Shown here: in pieces, positions 12,601 through 27,600 of the stretch
Numbering within the stretch: the stretch's first letter is position 1
Layout of the letters: each line of letters opens with the position of its first letter
Assembly (NCBI GenBank): GCA_003993805.1
Contig: RSEF01000002.1
Coordinates: 96,488,268-96,552,267, forward strand
Reading direction: 5' to 3'
Length of the DNA: 64,000 nt
DNA from: Himantopus leucocephalus
Lineage: Eukaryota > Chordata > Aves > Charadriiformes > Recurvirostridae
Notes under the pieces: generated by a model
The model's input: only the letters and a program-made list of their open reading frames with translations
What the model was told of the DNA's origin: nothing
The model's database searches: none
Translations under genes and position numbers: made by a program

Positions 12601-15600
12601 TCTTTGTGTTTTCCAATTTCACATTCTGAACAATGCAGCCTAATAAAAAAAATTACCCAGAAATATTAAATAACCGACCTGGCCTATAAAAAACTATTTA
12701 CTATGATTTTTCTCTAGAAGATAGTCCCTATTTTGTACATCAGCATTCACAGACTTGGATATTTAACACACACAGTTGGTATACTAGCTGGAATAGCAAT
12801 CAGGCAAGAAATCAGGAAAGACAAGAAATTTGTTCACAGAAGACTCTTTAGAGTCAGAAATCGACTCAATTTAAATGAATAAGAAAGTAAAGCCTTAAGC
12901 CAAGTGGAAAACTGTATTTTGTTATTCCATTTTTAGGCTAGATTTTCAGATACAGAAGCCATTTGTCTAAAATATAAGTGCTATTTTAACTTGTTTTTAC
13001 AGAATGTTAACATATGAAGTTTGAATACAAACTTTTACTGCAGAATTAAGTACAATATTACGTATTCTGATACTGCTCAGAATACACTGGGGTTTTTTTT
13101 ACTGACCTCAATTTCCACAGAATTGTGAAACTGACACAAAGTAAGCCACAGAATTTCTAACCTAAAGGGGGAAAAAAAAGGAGAAGAATGGAGGAAAAAA
13201 TTTACATGTAGTGAAACAGTAGTACATTATGCTCCAAAATCTTCAAGTAACATTCCTACTTGTAGGTATGATCATATTCAGATACAAAATTAACAGAAAA
13301 GGTCTTTGAGAGTACTTCTATACATTACATTCTGTAAGGTAGAACAAAAGCAATTTACACTGAAGTTGCATCTTAAAAGATACCCAAAAGCAGGAAGACA
13401 GTACCTGTATATATTACTGCATAAAACACACAGTAGGATATGGTGTATGCAAAGTGTGTAAAGAAAGAGTAAGTCTGTTTCAGGAAAATGCTGTATTCAG
13501 CATAGCGCTGGCAAGGTTAATTACAACCACTAAGATTTTATCATTACCTTGGTTTGGAATCAAAGTTCATTATACTTCAGAAGTCTGTTAAGGAAATGCA
13601 GTAGGTGTGTTTTAGTAGCCTAAGACACCAGATACTGGAATAAACTTGACCTGAGAAAGCAGTAAGATTCAAATCCAGGAGAGGATTTAGTAAACCTAAA
13701 TTAGGGAGCAGCGTCAGTAGCCACATTTTATACAGTATCTAGGTAGTTACAGCCGTCAATCACTGTGAGAGGAGGGCTGGTCAAAATCCTCTTAGGCAGA
13801 TAAACTGCAGTTCCTAGAAGCAACACCCTACTCATTTTGCTATACATTCATCCAGGGCTGCAACACATTTTTTTCCCCCTTCTTGCCTACTGAACTTCCA
13901 ACACATTGAAGCAAAGACAAGGAGCAAGAACAACAGTGGAACTTGTTATTTGGAGTTTACGTCACCGACAGGAAACGTGAAAGTCTGGTTTCTAGGTCCT
14001 TGTCCAAGAGCATTAAAATACCTCGATAAGTTACAAGTAAACTCTTCTCTCTGCCAACTCTCTGTAATCCTCAAAGATTAAACCTTAAATTATAAATACC
14101 AGTTTAAAAAACGGATAGAGCCTGTATCTAACTGTCCTGGTTTGGCTCAAGTCCAATGTAGAGAAAATTTAAGTTGTATGCTATAGTCAACCTTTGTTTC
14201 CAAGGTAGAGTCAGTTGATCTGCTCTAAATACTGTCAAACTAGTAAAAACATTACTTTCCATAAGTGGAAGAAAGTGTATAGCTTCCACATGACAAGTTT
14301 TCAATCCATTTTATAGGCTACAACTTTGAACAAACAGAATACTCCTGGATATATCAACATTTCCAGATTAAGTTTCGGCTAACACTATGACAGAAGAGGA
14401 GAGACGTTTGCTGAGACAGTGAAGACTGTATCAGTCTTAACAGTATTTTCTGCTAAGACATCAGAAATACATTTCAGGTCAACTCAGGAGAATTAATCCT
14501 AATTAAGTAAAGCTGTAATTTAAACTGACCCAGTGAATTTGCATAACATCACATGCTGCTTCAGATTCTGATTCAGCTTTAATTTAATTTAACTTTATTA
14601 GCAGAGGTCAGCACTTACAAATAAAGGTTTTCTACACATTAAAGTGATCTGAGGCAACACACCTGCAAGTTCCTTCCCTCTTCTTCCTCCTTTTGTGTTC
14701 TTGACTCCTCAGGTAGGACACTAAGCTGGAAGTAAGCTACTCACCTTTCTCCCCTCTGGCTGAGTTAATTTGCTAGATGAACTGCAGCACAAATGCAAGG
14801 GAGGAGGTAGGAACTCTCAAGGAGAGAACAGAAATCCTGGCATGCAGTAAATGCTGCAGTACCTACTTACTCTAGACATTACCATGGATTCCTCTACTTC
14901 CAACGTGACAATTTAATTGAAAGCTGAACCTTCAAAAGTGAACAATGATTTCCTCAAGTCTCCAAATCTAGATGTGTCCTTAATTAGACCTGGTTCCCAG
15001 TCCATTTGAAGGTGCAGAAATTAATTGACAAAATTCTACATTAGTTTAATCTTGGCTAATCCCAATGGTTTCCTCGTTACTACTAGAAGATATAACCTCA
15101 GGTGGGACATTCAAACAGTAGTTCCCAAAGAAGAGGCTAATGGTAAGCGTAGAATCCAATTCCCCTTTACTTAGGGTTCAAAATTTGTTTTAATCTTCAC
15201 CTAAACATTTTAGAACTTCTACTCCAACCCCAATGTGAAAATAAAACTAAAAAATATATTTTTTAAACAAGCAAGAACTGCTTCATCTAGCATTTTGCTT
15301 TATGTGAATTTGCTAAGGACCCTCTAGAATAACATTTTGTTTAAAAAAAAATAAAAAAATCAAAGTCACTTTCAGGAAAGATAATGGAAACAGTATCTCT
15401 AAATTCCCTAAGTGGGTTGACTGTTTCCGTGGGACTAGACCATTTTCAAACAACAGCCATACAGATTTTATACAGAAAAACAACAAATCAGGTTGCAGGC
15501 AATAAAATACGTAGAGCAGAAGCAAGTTGCTTTCCTACAGGTACTTGGCTAAAAAACAACAAAAAAATTTGAAATAAAAACATCAAATCCATTCTGCAAA

Positions 15601-18600
15601 ACACCAAAATCACAGCAGTAGAATTACACTGTTTGTACCTGGATTCCTCTAACTGCATATTATCATAATTAGGGAATAACAGATAAAAGACAAATTAATC
15701 CCAAAGAATAATCCAATAACCAGCAATTACTACTTGCCTATATATGCTTATAAGACTTGTAAATAAAAACTAATGAAGGAAAGCAATCATGATATAAGCA
15801 ATAAAACATAAACCACTTACGCTCCTGGCCCTTGCCACGTCCATGTGATTGTATCCTAAGAAAAGAAGCATGACAGCTGCAATTAATTATTGTACTTTTG
15901 CTATATTGTAGATAGTATAACTGATAACATATGACTAAAAGGTTTTCATGGAAACTTCAGTGCCCTCTTTGCAAAAGTTTTAGCTCCAGTAGGAATCAGC
16001 CTACCCTTTATGTAGCTAGGAAATACCCAGTAACCCAGCTCGTAAACACAGAGTATCTATATTCAAACATTTAAAGATCCAGGGATACTTCAAATGCTGT
16101 TAGCCTTGGAAAAGAAAGTTATCCACCATAAGCTGATGTTCCTTGATATGCACAGTCCATGTGTATTTTCCTAACCCATCCTGCTCGACAGTGTGTCCCT
16201 CAAGTGTCCCTACACTTTACTTGGACCTCCCAGCAACAGATATGAACATTCTGTAACACTTATGAATTGTTTGGGACCTGTAGAGATGACTGAAAGGAAG
16301 TCTGCCCAACTGACATGAAGCAGCAGGATGAGTAAGACCTCACGTCTTACTCAAAACAGTATTTTTCCAGTTGCCTTTACTCACAGACAGCATACATCCA
16401 CCTGCCTGATCCAAGAATCAAAAGGTATGTTATAAGATGTCTAAACCCACCAATTTACTCTCGGGCAACACCAGCAGCACTTTTAGATGGCTGAGATGAA
16501 CAGTGTGTAAAACACAGAGGACAAATAGCAGTGAAATAAGTGAACAAGATGCAAATAGCAAAAAGGGAACAGAGACCTGGAAAGGAATATATAACAGGTG
16601 ACAAGAAGGAATATGACAGTAAAGGTCATCACATTTTTAACTGTAAGACTAAGAAACAGCATAGGAAAAAAAACTGTAATACTTGGAGACAACATTTAAG
16701 CGTAGAAGTAAGAATACCAAAACCTGAAAATGAGTACCAAGCTACTCTTCTGACCAACTGGGGAAAAAAGAATGTGTAAGTCATTAATGGAAAGACAAGA
16801 GGATTCAGTAAATTCAGGTTTCTAAAAGACCAGATCAGAAAGATATTTCTATCAACCTACCGAAAGTGTTCTAGTTCAGTTCTATGCTACCATCCAAAAC
16901 CATTTTAGAGACTTTAGGTGATCACATGTGCCATGATCTTGAAAAATCAAGTCAAACTCATGTTTAATTATCATTTAGAGCAAAAGGCTGTCACAAGTGA
17001 AAGTGAAAGAAAGCAACACAACCATAAAAGATGAAAAATGTGATTAATGCGATAGATCAACAGCCTGGAGTAAAGTCAGTATATCATGAAGGACTACTAA
17101 AAATTTAAATCTTGACTTTCAACAATTATTTTAAATCAAACCAGATACAATAAAAGAACAATTCTGTCTTTAGCAATCAACATACATGCATGAAAACAGA
17201 CTCCTCCGTGTAGTGATCTTGTAGAACTTCAATGTCTATAGCTGTACTGTTGAACTCTTTCTAGCAATTTTTACGTCTCTGATAATACTGCAAGTAAACA
17301 CGTTATAGGGTTTGTTTTTTCCACAAGGAACTTTCATTTACAAACCCTGACCTTTGCAATGTAGATAGCTGATAATTTCTCTAATCAGAAACGAGATCTG
17401 CCATATGGTACAACAGCACAGCATTATAAATATCCAGCTCAGCTCTCTAAATTGCAACAGTGCAGAAGGAGACAAAGAAAAGAGTGAGCTCTACAAAGGT
17501 ACCTTGCCTGGGCAATGGATCACTGAACAGCGAGTAAGTATTTTGAGAATTCAGCCATTGTGCTCGCTAGCTGGCAAGACAAACTCAAATAAGACATGTA
17601 TCTATCAACAATCCTGCGAGAAATTCGCAGTGTGAATGTCACAGCAGACACGCGTGCTTTTTCTCATTGAGAACATCAGGATCCAGCAGGGACGACGGCT
17701 ATAAGTGCTCCACACTGGAAACCAGGATTCTAGTCTGCAAGAAGCAGACCTATTTTGTAGGAGACTCCTGCCAGCACATCCAATATTTTTATGATAGAAA
17801 CAGCAAGGAGAAGATGGGAAGTGGTATTTTCCATACCTAGTTTAGATACCTTTTATATTTCTCACAGCTACCAGCTTATGCTTATGGAGAGCATTCACTT
17901 TGACAGCATTCTGAGTACACTTTGAAACTTTTGTATCTAGATAATGAATCCTTTGAATTGTGTGGAAGCACATCTTCCATATAATTTGTATTTGACATAA
18001 GAAGATATTGAGAATCATACAAAGCTTAAAACTGATTGGCTGTGGTTTTACATGCTCAGTAAACCCTGATACACCAAAGCTGCACAACAGATGCTGCCAA
18101 ACCTCTTATCAAATAGCAGTTACCTGTAGAAGAAACTTGGACATAAAAATGCATTTAGAATGGCTCTGTGATATTTAAATGGGTATACAGCCTTTCATAA
18201 TTACCAGCACTCTGACAGAAGCTTCAAATGAAGGAAAAGCTGTATACACGAAGAAAATTAGTGTAAAAACAAATTGCAAAAAGGATTGACGTAGAACCTA
18301 TGGATAGCAACATTAGAGCATTTATTTTAATTAGAATATATGTAACAGCTGTCAAGCATCCAATAGGCAAAATACTACCAAACCAGATAAACAGAAGCAA
18401 ATTTTGAATTTCAGGTCTAAACGACATTTTAAGCCTTCCAATTTCTTTCTGCTCATGTATCAAGAGGAGCAACATACTAACATACTACTCCTAAAGAAAC
18501 ATTGATACAGGACCAGAAGCATCATCTACTGCAAACAATCATAAGCCCAAAGAAGAAAGGTATTCAGAGGACAACCCTGACTCAAAAGAGTTCCTCATGG

Positions 18601-21600
18601 CAACCAGAACTAGATTTATTTGCTAGAAAAGAACCAAATTTACATCATCACTTCTGCTACATGTTTCAGTCCACTGCAGAACAACAGTATTTTGCCTAGT
18701 TCTTGAATAGAGTTCAAGGAAATAAACGTGTAACAGTGCACACACCTAGTAGTCACCCCAGGCTATGAGCTCAAAAAATCCTCCCAAGAGTCAGGTGCAC
18801 TCAAGTCCAAGACTGTTCTCATCTGTACCGTGGAACTCGGAGCTCTGAAGGTACATCAGAGCAGGTTCAAGCTAAAAGCAGTGGGGTGGCTGCACACAAT
18901 GCATCTCTGGAATTCACTGGCCAAGCAAAGATCTTAATGAGAAATTCCTTTCTAAACCTAAAATTACAGTATGCAGCAGTCAAACAAGACAACAAATAGG
19001 AAGCCAGAGACAATTAAAGTTTGCTAGAAATGCTATCTTACTGTATGAAAAACAATTTTCTCTCCCTACTCTGTTTTCTTCCTTGCTACCTAACTCTTAA
19101 CTGCATCCTAACCAAAATAAACCTCACCTTCACGTCATATTTCTCCTTCCTCTCCTCATTCTAACTTTGCTGCAACTCTTCTGCAGCCCCCAAGCTGATC
19201 TAAAAATCAAATAGTAATAGCAGTTATCCCCTCCGTCATTAATGCTTAGCAGAAGTAGACTGTAGAAGGTTAAATGACTCAGTATGGCACTGAAAACTAA
19301 GTGTTTTACAGAAATCAAAAAGTGGTAGGAAAAAGTAAAGTTCCATACACAGATTTCAGGCCAACTCTGGTGCATAGCTATATATATATTTACAGATTCT
19401 TTTGCGATACTTTGCAGTAATATAAAAAAAATTATGAAAAGTTTCATTAAAGTTTCTGTTTATTTACTTCATTGTAAAAAGCTCACAATTTCTGTTAACA
19501 GAGTATTAGGAACATTTAATATTAGTTTACAAACATTGCATATTATGTACTACAGGTAATAAGGACATTTCAGTATGAAAATGGATTTTTGACGATATTT
19601 GCCTATTAACATTTGATAGCTTTATAAATAAGTTTAATAATAACCAAAGAAACAAGGTATGCTGAGTGTGACATAAGGCATGTGCATATTTGCAATTTAA
19701 ACTGGCAGTGCAATAAAATTTTAAAAATATTTTTAGAAATAATCTCTTTTCCTGAAAATAAACAATTACATAGTGAAAAGTCCCAGGCAACCTGCTACAA
19801 TGCACTTAATACTATGCGAGCACAACGGGCTGCTATACTTGTCACAGCATCCACAAAGGCAATTTTTTGGGTTTGTTACTGCAAACTAGTTGACTGCCAT
19901 CACACCTTGTCTCAGTCAAGAGCAAACACCCGTCTATGTATATTAACTTTACTTAGGTTCTTTCCTTTTTTAATCAAACATATGTTTTATATCAGCCTGT
20001 AAACAGAAAGAACAATGGATGGAAACACGTATAAAACATAAGCACTCAGGTACCAAGAGGAAACAAAATCCTTCCTTAGATCAAGAGTTTGTTAATGGGC
20101 TAGTCAGAGAGAGATGACATGAGAACTTCTGATGTGGCATGCACCAGCAAAGAGGCAAGGTAATCCTTATTTTACTTCTGACGCTCCTCCCACCCTCCCC
20201 TAAATAACTTCTATTTTAGAAGGGGACAGACTGGACCTGAAAACAGCCCCAGAGGGCTCAAAAAGAAACTGCAAGTATAAAAGCTAGCAAAGTTCACTAC
20301 GAAGCATATTGTAATTAACCGAGGAATGCAGACAGGCAGGATTCTGGCTGCAGGAGGACAGGAAAGTATCTATATCAGGTAAATTGAATAATAGTGAAAA
20401 AAAATAATCCCTCTTCTCTACTTTCCTGTAGGCTTGATCTTGAGGTAGAGGAAGTGAGCTTTGTCTTAATTTGTTTGCCTATATCTTTACAAGCATTTGT
20501 AAAAAATGTTTAATTTAGATATTGTAAATAAACACTATAATTTGCATTTTACCTGAATGATTTATATTGAAGAACTACTCCAAATCAGCTAGTGTCTAGC
20601 ATTCCTTAGCCAAGTGTACAGTGGATGTAAAACATGGACAAGACACCTTATAAAGGTGCTGAGGTCCTCAACACATTATTCTATTTCATTTAGCTAGTTG
20701 CATTAGTTTGTGACTAACACACCCACAGACAAGAGATGCAGATGCATCTTATAGCAATTAATGATATTAAGAAAACTCTCCAGCACACACTGCAGTTAAC
20801 AGGGAGCACATGGGAACACAGATCCTAGACAGAAATTGACTGAAAGAGGGTAGATTTAGATTAGATGTTAGGAAGAAATTCTTTACTCTGAGGGTGGTGA
20901 AACACTGGAACAGGTTGCCCAGGGAAGTTGTGGAGGCCCCATCCCTGGAGGTGTTCAAGGTCAGGCTGGATGGGGCTTTGAGCAACCTGGTCTAGCAGGA
21001 GGCATCCCTGCCCATGCCAGGGGGGTTGGAACCAGATGATCTTTAAGGTCCCTTCTAACTCAAACCATTCTATCATTCTACAATTTGTCTTGTCGTTTGT
21101 ACAGTACTTCTTGTAACAACCTGAATAACTTTGAGCACTGTTTATGAGTAATAAAAGCAGAAACATTTAAACTCTCTCAGTTAAGACTATTTATATTGCT
21201 AGAAGCTTAAGGAATACACTCTTAGCCAATAAGCATTTATTAATGCTTTCCAAATTTCTAAACCTAATTATCTAACCTAAAAGATTTGAGAAGTGGTAAC
21301 ACATTTAGAGGAAAATGTCCCATATTTCCAACTACGCTGCACGCAGAACTTACCAGTTTGTTTGGATAACGTAAAACCACTGGCTGTACAGGAACTCCAG
21401 GAATAAATGCTCCTAGAAGGCACATATAACACATAATTACTTTATAGTGCATTTTGGTACAGAAGAAATTTATTGCAGCAAAGAGAAAAAATTATATAAT
21501 TAATGGGCTGGTATGCATAGGAATTAATTGATAGTGAAAAGATAAGATCCCAAAGAAGCCTCAAAAGTAACCTAAAAAGCAAGCACTGGAGAATGACAAC

Positions 21601-24600
21601 GTATACCCACCTTTTCAGCAGATAAATAACTGAGAATGCATGTTTACATTCTCTAAATTATCCTCTACCACTTATGTAAGTCGTCATGTACGCAAGTCAA
21701 AGTCCAGTACCAAATTCAGCTTGACAAATGATTGAAAAAATATGTGATGTGAAGATAGTTAAGTCAATATATTCCCTATGGTCAACAGTACTTTTTGGTT
21801 AAGAACCTAAGTTTTCTTATGCAAAAGCAGTTTTCTATTTTCAGCTGAGCAACATCGATTTATAGGAAATTTATAATATCTGAATTAACAGAATTCATAC
21901 AACTTCTATTCTGTGGCTACGGAAAAATCTAATAGTTAGAAAGTATTGAACTAGAGCTATTGTACAGAAGTATCACTTCATTTCATATGAAAATTACAGT
22001 TCTAAAAAATAAGTAGGATAAGATCTCCAAGTGTCATTTGCTAATCATTGTCTTGGTTTCTAGCATAAAGATTGGGTAAGCATGATAACTATCTTGCTCA
22101 AGATTTCTCTAAACATCTTTTTCTCATGAAAACAATTAATAAAGACAGCTTCACTCAAACTATGTTATTTATAGCAATTTACTAAGTTCTGCCTAATATT
22201 TTGAGTAAAATTAAGAACCAAACAATGGGAATATACTGTATTCTTAGCATTACATTTGCTTTACAGAATAATTGCCCACATATAAAAGAAGTCATTGTTA
22301 ATGGAGTATAAACATCTTTAAATGAAGGTTGCCTGAATGGGATCCTGCAGAGATTTTGTTCTTGACCCAGTGGTACTTTCTATTCAGTCTCCAAGAACAA
22401 CAGCCTAAGCAACTTTTGAAAGAATCCAAAGATGACACCACCACCATTTAAACAAAGCTAGACTAGCTTCCCCTGTATGACTAGCTTGCACAAACACCAA
22501 ACTAAAAAACTGTGTAGTAAGAGCAAGGAGTGTAGACCACATGAGGGAATGACATCTTGAAAGCAGTTACTTGAATAGAGACCTAAAGTAATTCGACATA
22601 AGTGAGGAATCTTGAGGTAGAGGATTTCTGGGAGGCTGGATGGATACAGAAGCAGGTTCCAGTAGGAAAAGTGAGACAGTCAAGAGGTAGACAGCAGCAT
22701 GTACTAGACCAGAGGAGAGGAAGACAGAGTGGGGATTTGAGGCAGAAAGTATATGGTGCCTGGAATGTCTATGGCACAGAGGGAGGACAGGAAATCAGGG
22801 CTTTAATGAAGGATCCAGACTGGTTTTTAAAGCATGGCCAGGAATCAGGTGGAGAGAGAAGGAGAGGGAGAGTAAAGAGGGAAAGAAGCAGATGTTCTCC
22901 TAGCCACCACTCATTCATCTACAAAGGTAAGAGCTGAGGGGGGAGGAAGAAAAGCTTCTTGAATGTTTGTTCAGGAGACAATACTGAGGTTCCTTCAGCC
23001 AAATGAATCAGTGCTAGGAATCACAATGCTGACTTGTTGTATGATATTCTAATAACAATATGTAAGTTGTAAGCAACACAAAATATAAGACACACAGTAA
23101 GACCAGAACACAATGCACTAGGCAGAAACCTAGGAAGAGTCAAAAACCACATTCACAACTGCCTAGCTCACTGCAGCCTCCTCATTCACCATCTCCCTAC
23201 CTATATCACAAAGGCAAGTTTACATTAAACATTGGTGGTTCACTGCAGTATTGGCATTTCTCCCTATTGTAACCGCAGTTTACAGCTGCAACAATGTTCA
23301 GTTTTACATCCTCTGCTAATTTGATAAACTAATAGGGTGATACTAACTGAAAAAAGCTTAGAATGTGGACATTAAATAAGAAAATACTGTAAAAAAATGA
23401 CAGCCTTTATAACAGTGCCATAGTGGCAAGAGTCTTGTGCCATCTCCACCAGAATGCAACTCAAGAGAAGACCTGGAGAGGAATCAACCACATACAACAC
23501 AGCAACAAATGCTGCATCAGCCTGATACCTTAAGCTTTATAGCTTATCTAAATGCTGCATGACAGACCCAATACAGGACAAGGAGGGGGCAAGAAAAAAA
23601 GAAAGAAAAAAGACAACCACAAACAAAAACCCAGTAAGAAACACTAGTCCTCCACCTCATATGCATCTCAGAAGCCAAGAAAAAATCTGAATTATCTAAA
23701 ATGTTTTGCTCAGTGGAACTACAATCCTTTTGCAGCATCAGAGAATTTCTATTCCAATTCCCCCTACTGCAAGATTTTTAACTCAACTTCTGCAACAGCA
23801 AGCAAATTACAATGCAAGTGGTATTTTCAGAAAACGAAGATACAAGAACATTCTGCAGAGAACAGAGAAATGAGCATCATACCTACCAGGCTTGAATGTA
23901 ATTAGACAGGATCGGTTTGTGCAAGTGCCCTCTGGGAATATCATTATCTTGAAGTAAAAAAAAAGTTGACTTTTAAGATCTATTTCAATGTGGATTTATT
24001 TATAAACACATATTTCCAAAGCTAACATTAACTGATTACAGTAAAAGTGTTTTCAGGGAAAAACAGTTCAGTTAAAGAAAAAAAAAAAAATACTTGACTT
24101 CTATTAAGACAGAACTTTAGTGCTCAGTAAAGTAAAAATACTTTTCTTTATCTGTGAATTTGCATCTTTCTTGACATGCAATAATAATTCTATTTGATTG
24201 GAACATTGACAGCAACCAGAAACACTTGTGAGTACAGCAGAATTTTCACGAAAGATTTTGGTGCTGGTAAAAATGTCATATTCTGTTTTGCACCAAAACA
24301 AAATTCCTGCTCCCAAGCTTCCTGCTTATAGGCTAAGAAAAGGAACACTGTTATTTTCTTTTTGCATTTATTACTTGGCATGTGCACAGATGTCAGAATG
24401 ATAGATGCTGGAAATAACTAAACAGAATTCTAACAAGGCAAAAAACGATCAAGTTGAACCAAATTCAGAGGAAGAAGTTAGACTTAAAAAAAAAGTTTTG
24501 GATAGCAAAAAGCCAAGAACTACTGAAATTTTGTTGAGGTACGGAACAAGACATTTAAAGGAAATAAATATATATCATAAGGGGACAAAGCAACGGACTA

Positions 24601-27600
24601 GAATTAACATCACTAGTTTTATTGACCACTCTGGTACTAGCTTGCTAGATATTCCAGAAGTCACTTCTGCTCTGCAACTCAGTTTCTTTATCTGTAAGTA
24701 AGAATATTTACTTTAAGTGCTTTGAAATCCATTGATGAAAGTCATGATGTGAAAGCTGTGTATCACCTTTCTGCCACATTATAACTGTTTACAATGTTTC
24801 GGTAGTCCAGTATGCAGATGTAACCACTGTAGTAGTAACAATGCCATGAAAGACATACTGGATCTTGATCGCAAAAACTCACAAGAATGCTTTGAATTTT
24901 AAAAATAATCACATGCTTCTAGAAAACTGAGACCTTAGGTAGTCATCCCTTCCTTCTTATTACTCTCTTCCAAGGCACATCATAAATAGTTACATTCCAG
25001 GTGCAGAAAATACCCTGAGCCACTTATTTTAGCAATTTTTTCATCACGTGGTCCAGTTCAGGTGTAGTCCAGTTACTGGAACATCTCAATTGCTTCGGCT
25101 GTCTTGGCCAGTACTGCATCTCCAACGATGACAGTATGCCAAAACCTTGAGAAGGGGAAGAACACACAATACTCCTCCAGGTATTCTGCTGAACGCCTGA
25201 TTATTTTCTTCTCAGAGGACTTTTTAAACCTGCTGTGTTCTATCCTTTTAGCATCACTTAACAGAGCTATCTCCCCACTTACTTACCCAGTGTCCCCTTG
25301 AAAAATACTGCAATGAAAAGCTAGCATTTTGTACAGGTAAGAATCTTACATTATATCATCTAGGAAGGGGGGCGTGGGAAATCCCACCCTCCACAAACCA
25401 TCTTAAGTACCCCACAAAGAGAAAGGTAAACTGCATATCCAAAGCCTGGAAATGCCAAATACCATCTGTCACACAGAAGTAATAATACAGTACCTGTGGC
25501 CATTTACCATCAGACTGAGCGCGCCTCTTTATCTCTTCAACAGTTTTCCTTCGAGAATCCTGGTCTGACCGAGATACAAATACTGGTCGGATGTATTTGA
25601 TTAGAGCTGAAGAGGAAAGAAAACAAAAACAACCAGCGCAGCCTTTATTTCCCCTTTATTTGAAAAATGTTTTTCCCCCAGTAGTCCTCTGGACAAAAAT
25701 TTTGGTACAGGTACATAAATACTTAACTATATTACACTGCAAAATTAAATACTCAGCTGAATTATTGCAGTTTTATTGAAATATTTTCATGAATTCCTGT
25801 GAGGAAAACCACTTGCACAATTTTGGCACTTTGTACTTGTTCAATTTTTAAGACCAATACATATAAATCACAGATAATTTAAAACATGATTGTATGTATT
25901 ATGCATAGTTTTCTGCAACAAAGCAGCTGTGGCTAACTATAGGCCATTTCCCCCTACCACAAAAATCGTAAAACCTATAGCCACCACCAACCCAGCAAAC
26001 TAGCAGGAATCTCCCTATGCAAGTGCTTCCAAAAGACATCCTGTGGGTCTTTCGAGCTTTTGTCTTCCATGACAGCTCAGCTTTACTGGAGGTACACCAA
26101 CAAAGATATTCCATACATTGATTATTTCATCTTTTCTGGGGAATTGGTATCAAAGGAAAAAGCATACTTATTTTCTGAGCTGTCACCTGTTTGCTTGTTC
26201 CTCATACTACATGAGCCAGATCTCGGGCATTCTCTTCCTGGCTCAGTGGGAAACCTCTTATACATACCCAGAAACAAAAGATGATCAAGAATCAGAAATC
26301 AATCCATAATATCCTCTCCATGCACGTCTGTCACAAGGACACTGATGCCCACTTACAAAATAATAAGTAGCATATATAACTCTTTTGCAGTGTCAAAAAG
26401 CACTACAAAAGGAGCATCTTCAAATATACTACTTCATACTTTAATTTAAGCAGGTTGTCTTCAAATACCTTTTTATCATTTTTGTATCTTGTAACCTCAT
26501 TTGAAGGTTCAAGAGTCACCATTAGCTATTCTATTTGCCTAAAATAAAATATAAAATACAGTTTTCATATTTCCAACCACTGCAAGATGAGTTCGCTGAC
26601 GCTAGTTGTATAATCTTCTTTTGTCAAGGATAGACTTGCTGCATTAATGGATCAGCCAGTGCTTAAAGTGTGGAAAAAAACCCAAACAACTGTGTAAGCA
26701 ATTACAGTCCTGTACTCGGCAAAAGCTGCTGGTTCTGGTGTTACCCCACTGGCAGTTTAGCCAGCAACTCACCAAAATCCTTCTCCATTTCTGTGAAACT
26801 GATCTGTCACACCTTACAAGTTCCCAAACATTCAGCCAGCCTCTGAAATACTGCTTTTATCACACAAGTTGCCAAAGCTTAGGAGACAGTATATGACAGA
26901 AAAGTTATCCTACTCTTGCACTTTTTCCTACACGCCTGCTCTTAGACAACGTCCATAGAACAATGCTTGCCAGGGGAGCANCACCCCAAACAAAAAAACA
27001 GAACAAGCAATAAAAAATGCAAAAGAAACCATACTTGGTTTCATAATTCTGTTCTTTTTCTTTCTTAGTGATGCTAGTCCTGAGTTTCCTCTACTGCTGC
27101 AAATTACTATTCCATAGCAAAAACAACATTATCAAGTAAAAGAAAGCAAAAAAGACTCAAACATCCTCAGCCTTCACCTGAAGTTTCTTTTATGTTAGGC
27201 CCAAATGATGGAACTCATGACTTTAGGCCAAGGAACGAACAAGATAATTCCAGAGCTCCAAGGCTCTTATCTGAGGATACACTGCAAGTAGGGTATTCTT
27301 TATAAGGCACAAAATTAAGCAAGCAGATAGATTTTACTTAGGGCAGTATGATAGAAACACCAGACTATAGACAACTTACCAATTTTGAGTCTCTAACCAC
27401 TGATGCAATCTATATCTAAAACTGGACAGGCAAGCAGTGCTAACCTGGAGGCTTTACTGTTACAACCTTCCCAAAGGCAAGCTACTGTAACGTTACCAAG
27501 CTCCATAATAACACACTGCAAGTTATCTTACAAATGGGCAACACCACAAACACCCACACACCCACATACAAAGTAAAAACTATTATGGTATTCTGAATAA

